64,000 nt of DNA from Trichomonas vaginalis G3 (taxonomy: Eukaryota > Parabasalia > Trichomonadida > Trichomonadidae), in contig NC_067204.1 of the NCBI RefSeq assembly GCF_026262505.1, forward strand, positions 21,483,300 through 21,547,299. The letters are read 5' to 3'. The translations under genes were made by a program, and so were the position numbers. Each line of letters begins with the position of its first letter. Position 1 is the first letter of the stretch. Below are positions 9,991 to 20,140 of this stretch, piece after piece. The notes beneath the pieces are model-generated. The model ran no database searches, was not told where the DNA came from, and worked only from the letters and a program-made list of their open reading frames with translations.

Positions 9991-11641
9991 ATGACGACTA
10001 ACTATTTGGTGCCAAACACTAAACCGATTAATGGAAATGTGTTTCATTCATTCGAAAAGATAAATGAAATATTCGCAAAGAATGACGGTAGAAGATATTA
10101 TAGAGAACTTGAAAGTTCATGCTATGACTCTGATGCTCCATATTTTGATGATAAACAAACTCATTTAAGAATTACAAATCCAGCTCATGATGTGAACCAA
10201 TTAGGTGACACGTATATTAAACGCAAATTAAAGCAACTCTAGTTTCAAATAAAGCTTTCACATGTGATGCCGCTTTTAAATGCATGCGTTTATTCGTTGG
10301 TTACAAATCATCAAATCAAAGCTTTAAACAATTAGAAGTAGAAACTGAAAGAGGTGATGCCGGTTATCTTCAAATGGATTGCGCCCGTGAATCTTTCGCA
10401 TTTGCAACATATAAACCAAAATCAGAAAGGAAAGTTAAAAAGTTTGTTCATTCGTTATATAATAATGTTCAAAAATATGATAACTCAGTATGTGGTAAAT
10501 ATATTGACCCTTCAGAAGTTTTCAAGAACGCAAATGAAGAAGTTGATATCACTTTTGATATGATTATTCCGGTAAATGATTTGTTAGTATTTCAGGCGTT
10601 CGATGATTATCCTAAATCATTTGGTGAAATCATTCTTAAATATTATGTTTTCAGGGATACTTTAGTATTTTGTCAGGTTGACCCGTTAAGAGTTGCTGAT
10701 TTACAAAATTACGTTATGAAAAGATAACTGATGAAAATTATGAAAAGATTATGAATCATGTTTATAAATATGATCGCAAATTCCAACAAATCGGACTTCC
10801 TACCAAATTAATTACAAGCTTAGCCGCTACATCTGCTGACGCAACAGTTGATAACGTTATTATTCATGCACAAAGATGGAAGTTTTAGAGGATAAATGCA
10901 TTACACCAGGATACGGTTTAATTGAAGAATCAGTTAAAGCAATACCACGTTTATTCAGTAAGGAAGATCCATTCATGATTCCAGCTCAACATATTGACGT
11001 TCGTTCACTAAATGGAGGTTGCATCACTCCTGAAGGTATCAGCTCAGATTCTCATACGCTCTTCATAATGTTACAGATGTTGTGTTATCATTTCCGAAGA
11101 ATGCAATGCAAAGAACAGTTTTAGAAAATCCAATGCTTCGAGGTCTTCAGGTCACTATAGATTCCAGAAACTTCCCGATCAAGCGATGACAACAGTGGTG
11201 ACATATTCTTTACATGTATGCTTCAAGCTTCTGATTTAGATGGAGTGAATGAATGCACAGAAGAATACGAGGACTCATTAACTAGACCACTGAATGCAGA
11301 TGATGGCACGCCATTAGCTAGAACATGGAAAGACCAAACTTCATTCTTATGCACTATTCCAGTTCAACGTGATGGGCGCGGTATATTCTTTGATGGATTA
11401 GAAATTTCAACTCACAAGTTACAGTACAAGTGAAAGCTTATCCAATCATTCAGGGTGAAAATGACACTTACTGTTCAAAGGTGACAAATCCTCCTCAGGT
11501 TTTGTTACTAGGACTACATATTGGACATGGACACCATGAAGTTTGAAATATCATCCAACAGTACACCACCACAGTATAGAATTCATATATGAAATATTGA
11601 TGAATAGAAATGTTAAAATTAATAAATTTATTTTTGATTAA
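9991..11641 (+). pseudogene. Maverick major capsid protein candidate, multiply frameshifted
   Basis: Four or more open segments (9991-10242, 10284-10727, 10876-11124, 11218-11433, and a tail to a stop at 11641) join into one ~550-aa product if single-base indels are allowed. The ATG at 9991 follows the T-rich box, and the ATPase gene starts 1 bp after the terminal stop. Length, position just before the packaging ATPase and the beta-rich, Asn/Asp-rich composition fit the double-jelly-roll capsid protein of Polintons. Segments such as DGRGIFFDGLE and TPLARTWKDQTSF look like conserved Maverick blocks. Identity rests mainly on synteny. The frameshifts mean no full capsid protein can be made from this copy. 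Confidence 0.65.
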
Positions 11642-12476
11642 ATGGATTTAAATTCATCCACCCTTATGAAGAATTAGCGGGAGTATATAATACATACGTA
11701 GATGATATGATTAATGAAGCATTGAGTGATAATAGAAATGCTCTATCTAAGGAAAAATTAATGAAAATTCCATATTCTGAATGTTACTTAAATTCAATCA
11801 CTGCAGCAATTGGTAAACAAAATAAAGGTAAAACATAACGATATTAAAACAAATTATCATTATTGCTAACACTTCCCCCTATTCACATGTGTTAATTTAT
11901 ATCAACCGTTCAGGTTCACCTTCAGATGATACATTTGAATCTTTAAAGCATTTAATCAAAATTCCAATTATTTATTTATCACAAGAAGAAGCAGAAGATT
12001 ATTTAAAAAACTTTTTAATGTATAAAGAATTATATAATACAATCAAGAAGCAAGGATTAGAGGATAAAATTATTGATAAACAACGGGATGAATTATTTGA
12101 AACACTTTCTATTTCAAATTTTGATAGAGAATTTTTGCATTCACTCATTTTTCTAGATGATGCAGTGAAATCAAAACTAATAACAAATGAGAAATCATAT
12201 TTTAATCAGTTATTAACTCAATGTCGACACATTCAGTGTTCATTCTTTATGGCTGTTCAATATTTCAAAGCATTAAGCACAAACATTAAATCAAATCTAT
12301 CAACACTTTTCATTTTCAGTGGGTTTAGTCGTCAACAGTTGAACGTTATGCTTTATCAAGTGAATTTACCAATGAGCATTAATGAACTTTACACACAATA
12401 TCAGCAATTAGGTGAACATGGAAAAATAATAGTTGATTTAAATAAAGGGGTGTTAAATTTGATTAACTTTTTATAA
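11642..12476 (+). pseudogene. A32-like/FtsK-HerA packaging ATPase, frameshifted
   Basis: The N-terminal part (11642 to ~11840) reads HPYEELAGVYNTYVDDMINEA and ends in a P-loop GKQNKGKT. After an indel, the long open segment 11889-12476 carries the Walker B block LIFLDDAV and a downstream CRHIQCSFFMAVQYFKALS-type stretch. Both are typical of the A32 family that pumps viral DNA into capsids. The protein would be ~275 aa, the usual length for Polinton ATPases. At least two indels near 11650 and 11840-11890 separate start, P-loop and Walker B. Confidence 0.75.
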
Positions 12477-12506
12477 TTAATTTTTATTTTTTATTTATAA
12501 TTAAAC

Positions 12507-13403
12507 ATGACAGAAATAGCAAATTTTCTACAGGTTCCATTAAAACAAGGAACAAACAAAAGGGGTGCATATAATAGAACTATGAAAGTTCCTGATGGAA
12601 TGAAAGAATTAGTTCATATTGTTGCTGGTCTTCAAAAAGATGTTAAACAAATGAGAAACGTTTTAACATTACCAGAAGCTCAAGCATATGCCAACGTCAT
12701 GGTCCAAATTGGGAAGCACACGAAGCAGACATTACGGGTCCAAATGGAAAACCTGATGGTCTAAATGAAGTTTTCGTTACTGATGGTCAAGGAAATATTA
12801 AAGTCATAAATGGTTATAAATTAACTATGTCTGATTATCCTAAACGTAAAGTATATAATGAACGTTATCCTATGCAATTTGATGAAAATGGAAAAGCTGT
12901 TAAACAATACATTGGAGAAGGTGAAAATGGTCCAATTAATTCATACCGTCTAATCCATATTCTTATTTCAATGAAGAATTAAATGCTATTGAAGAGGACC
13001 GGATGGATTACCACGATATTCTAACCAGTTTGATGGTCAATATGCAAATATTAGACCTGAAATTTCAGCTAAGAAATTCTTTAAAGTTGCTTTATTCGAT
13101 CCAGTTTTCGCAAATGTTAAAGATGAACTTAAACAGCAATTCCAACCAATTATAGTAGCAAGAATTGCATCAGGTGCTTTATCTCAAGCATTCAAAGATT
13201 TAATTAAGAAACCATTATATCAGCAACGAGGTTTAACTTATGATTTAGTTAAGGAATCAGATAAAAGAAAATTTGAGAAATCAGATGATTATAAGAATGC
13301 AATTAATGAATATATTCGGTCTATTAATTTCGATGAAAATGCTAAAAATCAACTTCATGAACAAATACAGGGAATAATAGATTCAAAAGTTCCAGCAAAA
13401 TAA
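12507..13403 (+). pseudogene. Conserved Maverick protein of unknown function, frameshifted
   Basis: The ATG at 12507 follows the T-rich box. The first 85 codons are open, then coding-like sequence continues in two other frames to a stop at 13403, giving ~295 aa in all. The C-terminal part (FDPVFANVKDELKQQFQPIIVARI, then Lys/Asp-rich helices) is helical. It lies between packaging ATPase and an intact 222-aa gene, so a virion or assembly role is plausible. I do not recognise the family. Confidence 0.5.
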
Positions 13404-13436
13404 AAGTTTAAATATATTTTTTTTATTCGATTATAA

Positions 13437-14105
13437 ATGAGAAGACGTTTCACTAGTCAAAAGAACACTAACGCAAAAGCAGAGATTACGGTTGGTTATA
13501 ACGTAAATGATGATAAATCACGAATTATTCAAAATGTTAAAGTTAATGTTAGCCCTGAATTAACAAGGTCAGCAACTCAACCAAATTTATTAACTCGTGA
13601 CTTACCGAAGAATGAGGAGGAGCAAAATAAAGAAGATGGAGACCCAATCATTTTATCTGAACCCGGTAAAGAACCTGTTGAAATTCCCACTTATCCAACC
13701 TACCCCCCACCTCTTTCATCAAACATCGAGAACCCATATAAAATAGACATTAATTCTGAATTAATGAAAATTTACCGTGATATAATAATTAATAATTATG
13801 ATTCAATAATAAATTTAATTGATCAATCCGGTTTAATTATTTTACCTTATGAATCATTAATTCACATTATCGCCATTCTTTGTGATGTTCAAGATTCAGA
13901 CGTTAAGATTCAATTTTTCATAGATGATGAGGTTTCATGCTGCGAAACAGTTGCAAAAATAAATCCTATAAAGGATATTAGCACAATTAAGATATCAAAG
14001 AACGGAACAACAACTGAACTTCATTTAACATATAATGATATTTATAATAAAATAGTTGATGAATATAAAATATCACTTGAAAAATTCTTTGTTAAGACTA
14101 TTTAA
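13437..14105 (+). CDS. Maverick protein with Pro-rich linker, unknown function
   Basis: 222 aa, intact; ATG preceded by the T-rich box. A basic, disordered N-terminus (MRRRFTSQ) leads to an acidic stretch and a proline cluster (PTYPTYPPPLS) near residue 90. A folded C-terminal ~130 aa follows, rich in Ile/Asp, with a helix-strand pattern. The YPPP/PPPL-like motifs resemble protein-interaction or late-domain motifs, but this is suggestive only. It overlaps the 3' end of the opposite-strand 117-aa gene by four bases. Confidence 0.6.
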   Translation: MRRRFTSQKNTNAKAEITVGYNVNDDKSRIIQNVKVNVSPELTRSATQPNLLTRDLPKNEEEQNKEDGDPIILSEPGKEPVEIPTYPTYPPPLSSNIENPYKIDINSELMKIYRDIIINNYDSIINLIDQSGLIILPYESLIHIIAILCDVQDSDVKIQFFIDDEVSCCETVAKINPIKDISTIKISKNGTTTELHLTYNDIYNKIVDEYKISLEKFFVKTI

Positions 14106-14455
14106 TATTCAAGCATTAACATTATTGAATAATAATCCTTTGAATCATAATCAATAATAATTGACCTTTCACCAGTTTCTATCGTTTGTTTTATTTCTTT
14201 TTGTTCCCCACTATCCGGATCGGTCATTGTAATTGTTTTTGTTATAGTATCAGCTTTATCTTTAACTTCAATCTTTTTTCCATCGGGATATTTAAACCAA
14301 AATTCCAAAAATTCGATATTGTCAATCTGTTCATATTTTAATCTATCAATTACATTTTTAATACCATCTGAAAATCTTATGAAATGGTCATTATATGGGT
14401 TTGATTGAACTAAATTTGAATGAAGTGAAATATAACCTGTTGATGAATATGACAT
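14102..14455 (-). CDS. Small Maverick protein, unknown
   Basis: 117 aa, opposite to the surrounding virion-type genes. It has no signal peptide, a beta-rich C-terminus, and a Thr-rich middle (ADTITKTITMTDPDSGEQ). The ATG context is AT-rich but lacks a clear T-rich box. It ends tail to tail with the 222-aa gene. No family recognised. Confidence 0.5.
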   Translation of the reverse strand: MSYSSTGYISLHSNLVQSNPYNDHFIRFSDGIKNVIDRLKYEQIDNIEFLEFWFKYPDGKKIEVKDKADTITKTITMTDPDSGEQKEIKQTIETGERSIIIDYDSKDYYSIMLMLEY

Positions 14456-14602
14456 TGACTCATATTTTCTGAAAACACTAAAATTTTATAACATGAATGA
14501 ATTTCATATTCGTTGAATTTATGAATTCTTGAGGTAATCTTATTCTAGTTTTATTTATCACTGGAAAATAACGCTTTACCATATTTTTAATCGTAATAAA
14601 AA

Positions 14603-15314
14603 ATGTCAATTATCAATATTATTTCGAATAATAGCTGTGAATTAAATTTAACAGTTAGCGGAATTTATAATGTTACTCTCGTTTCTGTGAGTGGTAAATT
14701 TAATCCCATTCTTTTAGACCCTTCAGATTATATATCATTTATTAAAGATGACCATGAAAAAACGTATGATATGTATATAAATAATGTGATAGCGAAATGG
14801 GATATTAACATGATTTTAAGTTATTTAAATGAATCATTTATCGTATGGTATGAGAAAATTTTAAATCAAAACCTGATAAACTTTTTGAACTTGATGAAAT
14901 AAATAACCTTATTAAATTCCGCTGAAAATTAAATTTTGTACTCCTCATCTTCGTTCATTGTTGGGAATATTAAATTTTGAAAAAGAAGATGTTGGGGATG
15001 TTTTGTATTCTGACACCGGTTCCAATTTCATTTTAATCAAATGTGATAAAGTTAATACCCCAATGAGATTTTCACATCAAACATTAGACCATAACTCTTA
15101 CCCATCAATACAAAACATTTTATCCATCAACTTAAACACATTTTCTTTATCATATCCGTTTCAATTATCCGGGAATTCATTTATTCTTCATTCAAAAGAT
15201 TTATCAAATATTAAATTTAGAATAACTGACCTATTTGATTGTGATTTAGAATTCATGAATGAAATATTATGGCAATTTCAAATAGAAAAAATAGCTGATG
15301 AGATAACGGATTAA
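14603..15314 (+). pseudogene. Minor capsid/penton candidate, frameshifted
   Basis: Open segments 14603-14902 and 14958-15314 join through two indels (near 14865 and 14923) into a ~235-aa protein. It is beta-rich and ends with the block IKFRITDLFDCDLEFMNEI, followed by WQFQIEKI. A terminal phrase of the type FRLTD...W.F.L is common at the end of Polinton single-jelly-roll minor capsid proteins. Size and position between capsid and fibre genes agree. The call is moderate; structure prediction of the joined frames would settle it. Confidence 0.45.
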
Positions 15315-15338
15315 ATATTTATTTTTAAATCATAATAA

Positions 15339-16389
15339 ATGATTAAACCACGACAACTTAAGGCACAAAACACCCAGGTCCTTCAGACCATTACATACGC
15401 CATATATGCATATAATTCAAAGACGGCAGAACAAACGCAAAGGTTGAAATATGGAGATTTGGAGATAGTATTGAAAAATGAACATTTCGAATTCGTTTGC
15501 AAAGGTGGTGCAGTGATATCAAATATAAAAGAAATTTTATTTATGAATTCAAAAATTAAAGGAATAACGGATGATATAACATCAATTCCACCAGAAGAAC
15601 AGAGATATTACGCATTAAATACATTTCCTAAAGTTTTGAAGATTGGAAGATTTAATTTAAATGAGGAATTCATAGAAGGTTTCCTAAATGACATAATGAA
15701 GAAGGTGGATAAGGAATACGTGGATAGTGAGTTAAATAAGAAGGCAAATTTGGTTTATGTTGATGAAAAAGATAATGAAATTAAAGAAAAGGTTGAATGG
15801 TATCATGAATGGACATTTGAGACTTTTAAAGTTAAAGCCGATACAGAATGGGTTTCAGGATGTTTAGATCTTAAAGCAGATAAAACTTATGTTAACGATG
15901 AATTAAATAAGAAAGCTGACAAAACAGAGCTTCAAACATTAAAGACAGAAATACTTCAAACATTATATCCTGTTGGTTCTATTTATACGTCAATGAACTC
16001 AACAAATCCAGCAAGTGTTTTAGGTTTTGGTATGTGGAAGCAGATTGTAGATAAATTCTTATACTGTGCTAGATATTCAAAGCAAACAGGAGGTTCGAAG
16101 AAAATTAAAGAAGCAAACCTTCCACCGCACACTCATACAGGAACTACAAACACAACAGGTAATCATTCACATTCAATAACAAAAAGAGGTTATATAAATC
16201 TTGCAGCGGGTTCGGATAGATGGGAATGAATAGATATGATATCACAACTGACCCAGTAGATTCAAGCACAGGTATTTTCTGTGGAACCACAGGTAATCAT
16301 TCAACACTTTCACAACAAATCCAACAGGCTCGGGTAAAGATTACATGCCACCATTTGTGACTGTATTCGCATGGTACCGCGTTCATTGA
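15339..16389 (+). pseudogene. Tail-fibre-like receptor-binding protein, frameshifted near its end
   Basis: The first 296 codons (15339-16229) are open, with the T-rich box at the start. Residues ~120-200 form a trimeric-fibre-like repeat (VDSELNKKANLVYVDEK, ADKTYVNDELNKKADKTEL). The tip follows: LYPVGSIYTSMNSTNPASVL, then GMWKQI, then PPHTHTGTTNTTGNHSHS. This YPVGSIY...P...FGGTW...HxHxG arrangement is the metal-binding tip of phage short tail fibres. Two indels (near 16225 and 16295) precede a final MPPFVTVFAWYRVH, the standard fibre C-terminus. It would attach particles to cells. In a eukaryotic Maverick this implies exchange with phage or giant-virus-like genomes. Confidence 0.8.
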
Positions 16390-16515
16390 ATGTGCTTGAG
16401 ACTTGACCCAAAGGTTTAGGCTTACCGAATGAACTAAATATATTTTATGTCTGTAATTAATTAGGTAATGAAGTAATGGATGAACTGCAGAAATAAATGT
16501 TTACGTTAATGTTTA

Positions 16516-16866
16516 CGTTAATGTTTTCAGGTTATTCAATAATTAATTATTTTTGAGAACTGAAGGTGTCACTACGTCCACCATGTGTCACTCGGTCATT
16601 AACTTCTCTGAAAAAATGTGACAACATACATTTTTGACAACAACACAGGAGGAAGGTAGTTATGAATTATTTTTTGAAGAACTGAAGGTGTCACTACGTC
16701 ACCATGTGTCACTCAGTCATTTAACTCATGACATTTAGACATCAACACAGGTTATTCAATAATTAATTATTTTTGAAGAACTGAAGGTGTCACTACGTCA
16801 CCATGTGTCACTCAGTCATTTAACTTCTCTGAAAAAATGTGAAAACATGACATTTTGACAACAACA
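16516..16866 (+). repeat. Left inverted iteron block beside primase-helicase
   Basis: About three tandem units (tgaaggtg starts at 16561, 16683 and 16782) share GGTGTCACTACGTCACCATG and, in two of them, TTCTCTGAAAAAATGTG. The pentamer GTCAC recurs at 8-10-bp spacing; in the third unit it starts at 16789, 16797 and 16807, with GTCA at 16815. The whole block is the inverted counterpart of 19282-19634. It begins just after the fibre gene, with cgttaatgttttc at 16516. Confidence 0.9.
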
Positions 16867-16900
16867 CAGGAGGAAGGCAAAAATAAATTCCAATCATACT

Positions 16901-19213
16901 TTATAAAGCTTCATTCACAGGTATTTCATCATCAGTAAATGATTCCTCATTATCGTTTGGTTCAACCTGTTTATATAATCCTTTCATTTCTTCTTTCAAA
17001 ACATAACACCATGTTTGTTTACCATCTATTCTTCTCTGTTTCCTTTCACATTTATCCTTAATACTCATTTGAAAGTTTTTGTCTTTCATGTCTGATGGTT
17101 TGCAGAATAGAGCATTTTTACACGTCATACCTGCACGCAATTCATCATAATGTGTATTTATCCATTCATCTAAAGGATTTGTTGATAATTCTATTAAATC
17201 TTGTTTGGCTTCAGTCATCGGAATGATTCGTACATTAAATGATGAAAGGTCATATTGCATAAAATACGTCAGTAAATTATCATAAAATTCCTTAGTGCAT
17301 GAATCCATTAAATTCTTGAAGTAATCAAATTGACCCTTGAATTTACCATTAACCCTTAAAACTACGTATCTTCTGTCTCCAACTTCAATTTTGACAGGGT
17401 AGACGTTATTAGTTACGAAAATGAAATTAGCAACGTTCTGAGCAGTTCTTCTGGGTTGATTCTTTTCATTAATTCTAATCTCATTATCCGTTATAATTGA
17501 TTTCAAAGCGTTGAAGTTTGCGAGTCTGTCTTCACCTACATTCTTGAGTTCATTAAGTACAAGAAACATTTTATTTTCAACAACTGAGTTGAAATTACCC
17601 GTTAGCTCACCTATTTCGGTAATGTTTTTACATGAATAACCAGCGAGAAGTTCAGAAATAATGTCCGTGAATCTGTTTTTACCTGTTCCCTGAAGTCCTT
17701 TCAAAATAATTGCTGTTTCATTCTTGATTCCAGGATGTTGAATCATTGATGCAATCCACCCGAGAAGGTATTTATACACTTCATCATTATTATCACAAAT
17801 GGCTTCTTTAATGAAATCCATAAACATCTCAATTTTTGAGTAATCAGGCTTTTCGAGAATGTTGTATTTATAACCCTGAAACGTTGAGAAAACATCTGGA
17901 GAATCAGATTTAAAGCAAACACCCTTAACGGTTAATGAAGACAATTGATTTAATAGTACGTCCCATGCTGTTATGGTTTTACCTTCTTCTTTAAATAATT
18001 TAATCATTTTAAGTGACTCTTTCATGTTTGATTGAAGAACGAATGATATTTGATTCATTTTGTCGTGTATGTTGTAATCCTTTTGAATGAAATATTTGTT
18101 TCCACAATCTACAAAACGGATTACACGTGATAAATCCTCAATTACTTCAGAACTGTTTTTATACTGATGATTTTCAGCCTTGCGTCTAATATCTGTTATC
18201 AAAAACGAGTCATCAAGTTTTATATCAAATGTTATTTTTGGCTTACGTAATAAAGGTAAAACATATTCATCATAATATTCCTTTTGATAAAGTTTTAGAA
18301 TCTTCACTAAAACAAATGGAGAAGTCATTAAATGTGCATATCTACTACGTGCTTTTTCAAAATTACTTTTTGCATTTTCAGTTAAATTGCAGAAGTTATA
18401 AACGTTATCATATGCTTCATTAATTAAATGATTAGGTAACGAATTAATAGCTTGAAACAGTGTGAATAATGTAACTTCTTTTTCTAAATTCATGTTTCCA
18501 CCGTCATTATGTACTTCAAAATCACAGATGCCATCAACTATGCTCTGGGCAAGTTTATCGTCAATGTTTACATCTTTGTTTTCATTCATGATAGTCTTTA
18601 TTTCTTCGTTCTTCTGTTCAACTCTTACCTTAATATTCAAATCATTTAATATATCATTCACTGTTCTAGTTAATGTTGAATCATAACTTCCACGAATGAA
18701 TGAGTATGTATTGATTGGTTCTGTTGCATTCTTGCGAACTCTTGATTCAGCCATAACCACTAAAGAACGCTTTGAATCATCCATTGAAGTCATTATATCA
18801 ATATCATAATCATTGCAGGAATAACATTTAATCATTCTGTTCGAAACTGAATAGAAGAAATTGGTGTTGCAATAAATGTGAAGACCTCCTGAAGCGGTTT
18901 TAATGATAACATCTTTATCCGAAAGTTTTGATAAAATGTCTTTTCTAACTGTTTCTTTAAGTTCATCATTGTACGATTTATTGATATCAACATCTATAAT
19001 CGTTAAATTTGAAATTTTATTTACTAATAAAGCCATACCAGTTTTCCTTCCTCTTCCTCCATCATATTTGAGGTAGTTATGTAAATCAATCCTGTTTTCA
19101 CCAATTCTTTCGTTGAGGGTTTTAGTTTCTGCCACAACTAATTCCTCAGCTAATGAATCAATAACTTTTTCATCAGAAACGATAAAGTTGCTGTTGTTGT
19201 TTGTTGCTGTCAT
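16901..19213 (-). CDS. Primase-polymerase / superfamily 3 helicase
   Basis: 770 aa, intact. The N-terminal ~200 residues look like an archaeo-eukaryotic primase (prim-pol) domain: LTIIDVDINKS carries the paired acidic residues, and TASGGLHIYC the downstream SGxxHxY motif. The C-terminal half is an SF3/D5-type helicase: Walker A GLQGTGKNR near residue 510, Walker B-like MFLVLNELKN, and motif C NFIFVTNN, followed by the RRYVVLRV arginine-finger region. Such fusions replicate virophages, transpovirons, NCLDVs and plasmids. Classical Polintons rely on protein-primed PolB and often lack one. The gene lies alone between two inverted iteron blocks and has its own T-rich start box (19214-19240). Its intactness, unlike PolB, suggests selection or later arrival. 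Confidence 0.88.
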   Translation of the reverse strand: MTATNNNSNFIVSDEKVIDSLAEELVVAETKTLNERIGENRIDLHNYLKYDGGRGRKTGMALLVNKISNLTIIDVDINKSYNDELKETVRKDILSKLSDKDVIIKTASGGLHIYCNTNFFYSVSNRMIKCYSCNDYDIDIMTSMDDSKRSLVVMAESRVRKNATEPINTYSFIRGSYDSTLTRTVNDILNDLNIKVRVEQKNEEIKTIMNENKDVNIDDKLAQSIVDGICDFEVHNDGGNMNLEKEVTLFTLFQAINSLPNHLINEAYDNVYNFCNLTENAKSNFEKARSRYAHLMTSPFVLVKILKLYQKEYYDEYVLPLLRKPKITFDIKLDDSFLITDIRRKAENHQYKNSSEVIEDLSRVIRFVDCGNKYFIQKDYNIHDKMNQISFVLQSNMKESLKMIKLFKEEGKTITAWDVLLNQLSSLTVKGVCFKSDSPDVFSTFQGYKYNILEKPDYSKIEMFMDFIKEAICDNNDEVYKYLLGWIASMIQHPGIKNETAIILKGLQGTGKNRFTDIISELLAGYSCKNITEIGELTGNFNSVVENKMFLVLNELKNVGEDRLANFNALKSIITDNEIRINEKNQPRRTAQNVANFIFVTNNVYPVKIEVGDRRYVVLRVNGKFKGQFDYFKNLMDSCTKEFYDNLLTYFMQYDLSSFNVRIIPMTEAKQDLIELSTNPLDEWINTHYDELRAGMTCKNALFCKPSDMKDKNFQMSIKDKCERKQRRIDGKQTWCYVLKEEMKGLYKQVEPNDNEESFTDDEIPVNEAL

Positions 19214-19281
19214 TTATATAGGAATAAAAAAATAAAAATAATTTTAAAACTAACTTTATTTTTGGACTGCATCAAATTTTC

Positions 19282-19634
19282 GTAAATGTTGTCAAAATGT
19301 CACGTTGTCACATTTTTTCAGAGAAGTTAAATGACCGAGTGACACATGGTGACGTAGTGACACCTTCAGTTCTTCAAAAATAATTAATTATTGAATAACC
19401 TGTGTTGATGTCTAAATGTCATGAGTTAAATGACTGAGTGACACATGGTGACGTAGTGACACCTTCAGTTCTTCAAAAATAATTCATAACTACCTTCCTC
19501 CTGTGTTGTTGTCAAAATGTCACGTTGTCACATTTTTTCAGAGAAGTTAAATGACCGAGTGACACATGGTGACGTAGTGACACCTTCAGTTCTTCAAAAA
19601 TAATTAATTATTGAATAACCCGAAAACATTAACG
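19282..19634 (-). repeat. Right inverted iteron block beside primase-helicase
   Basis: The reverse complement of the left block, with three tandem units. GTGAC pentamers (GTCAC on the other strand) run in clusters such as gtgacacatggtgacgtagt and in tgtcaaaatgtcacgttgtc. The outer boundary ccgaaaacattaacg (19620-19634) mirrors cgttaatgttttcag at 16516-16530. It lies between the helicase start and a 54-aa ORF, so the gene's promoter side is covered by it. Confidence 0.9.
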
Positions 19635-19672
19635 ATAAAATAAGTGATAACAAATTTTTATTTTTATCATAA

Positions 19673-19837
19673 ATGGATACCCCACAAGCTCAAAATTTAC
19701 CACGAATCATAACAAGGGAGGAAATGATAAAAATGATGCAAGAACATGTTAAAAATAACAAACCACTAAAATTGAGAAAATGTGGTTATGCAATAATGAT
19801 GGAAAGAGAGATGTTGTCGAAGAGGAATAAAAATTAA
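19673..19837 (+). CDS. 54-aa Maverick ORF
   Basis: MDTPQAQNLPRIITREEMIK opens a short, basic, helical protein that ends REMLSKRNKN. The ATG follows a T-rich box (tttttatttttatcataa), the best reason to believe it. It converges on the 95-aa gene, whose stop overlaps its own by four bases. No family recognised. Confidence 0.45.
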   Translation: MDTPQAQNLPRIITREEMIKMMQEHVKNNKPLKLRKCGYAIMMEREMLSKRNKN

Positions 19838-20121
19838 ATTTGGATTGAGTTTAAAAATTCATCTTTATTAAATTCATCTCTTCCAATCAATTTATTTATT
19901 CTATTTAATTCTTTTATTTTTGCTTCACTCAGTTTAAGGATTGAACGATAAGTTTCTAATTTTTCGATTATTTCTTTATCGTTTTCAGCCCCACCGCATT
20001 GTGGCTTCTTTTTGTAATAGCATATTTTTGATTTAATTCTGTTTAGTTTCTTTTTATATTCATCGTCTGGACTCTGAATCTTAATTAAATCAGGACTCTT
20101 GACTGCTTTGTTGTCACTCAT
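19834..20121 (-). CDS. 95-aa helical Maverick protein, unknown
   Basis: A charged, Lys/Glu-rich protein, probably two helices forming a coiled coil (ENDKEIIEKLETYRSILKLS). It lies 19 bp downstream of the integrase stop, in the same direction, but has its own T-rich start box at 20122-20145, so it is probably transcribed separately. No conserved catalytic motif. Confidence 0.55.
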   Translation of the reverse strand: MSDNKAVKSPDLIKIQSPDDEYKKKLNRIKSKICYYKKKPQCGGAENDKEIIEKLETYRSILKLSEAKIKELNRINKLIGRDEFNKDEFLNSIQI

Positions 20122-20140
20122 TTCTTACGAAATAAAAAAA

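Noticed and set aside
16516..19634. Iteron blocks as simple terminator or 3' UTR repeats of fibre and helicase
   Set aside because: They are inverted relative to each other, have internal tandem units and regular pentamers, and one lies on the promoter side of the helicase gene.
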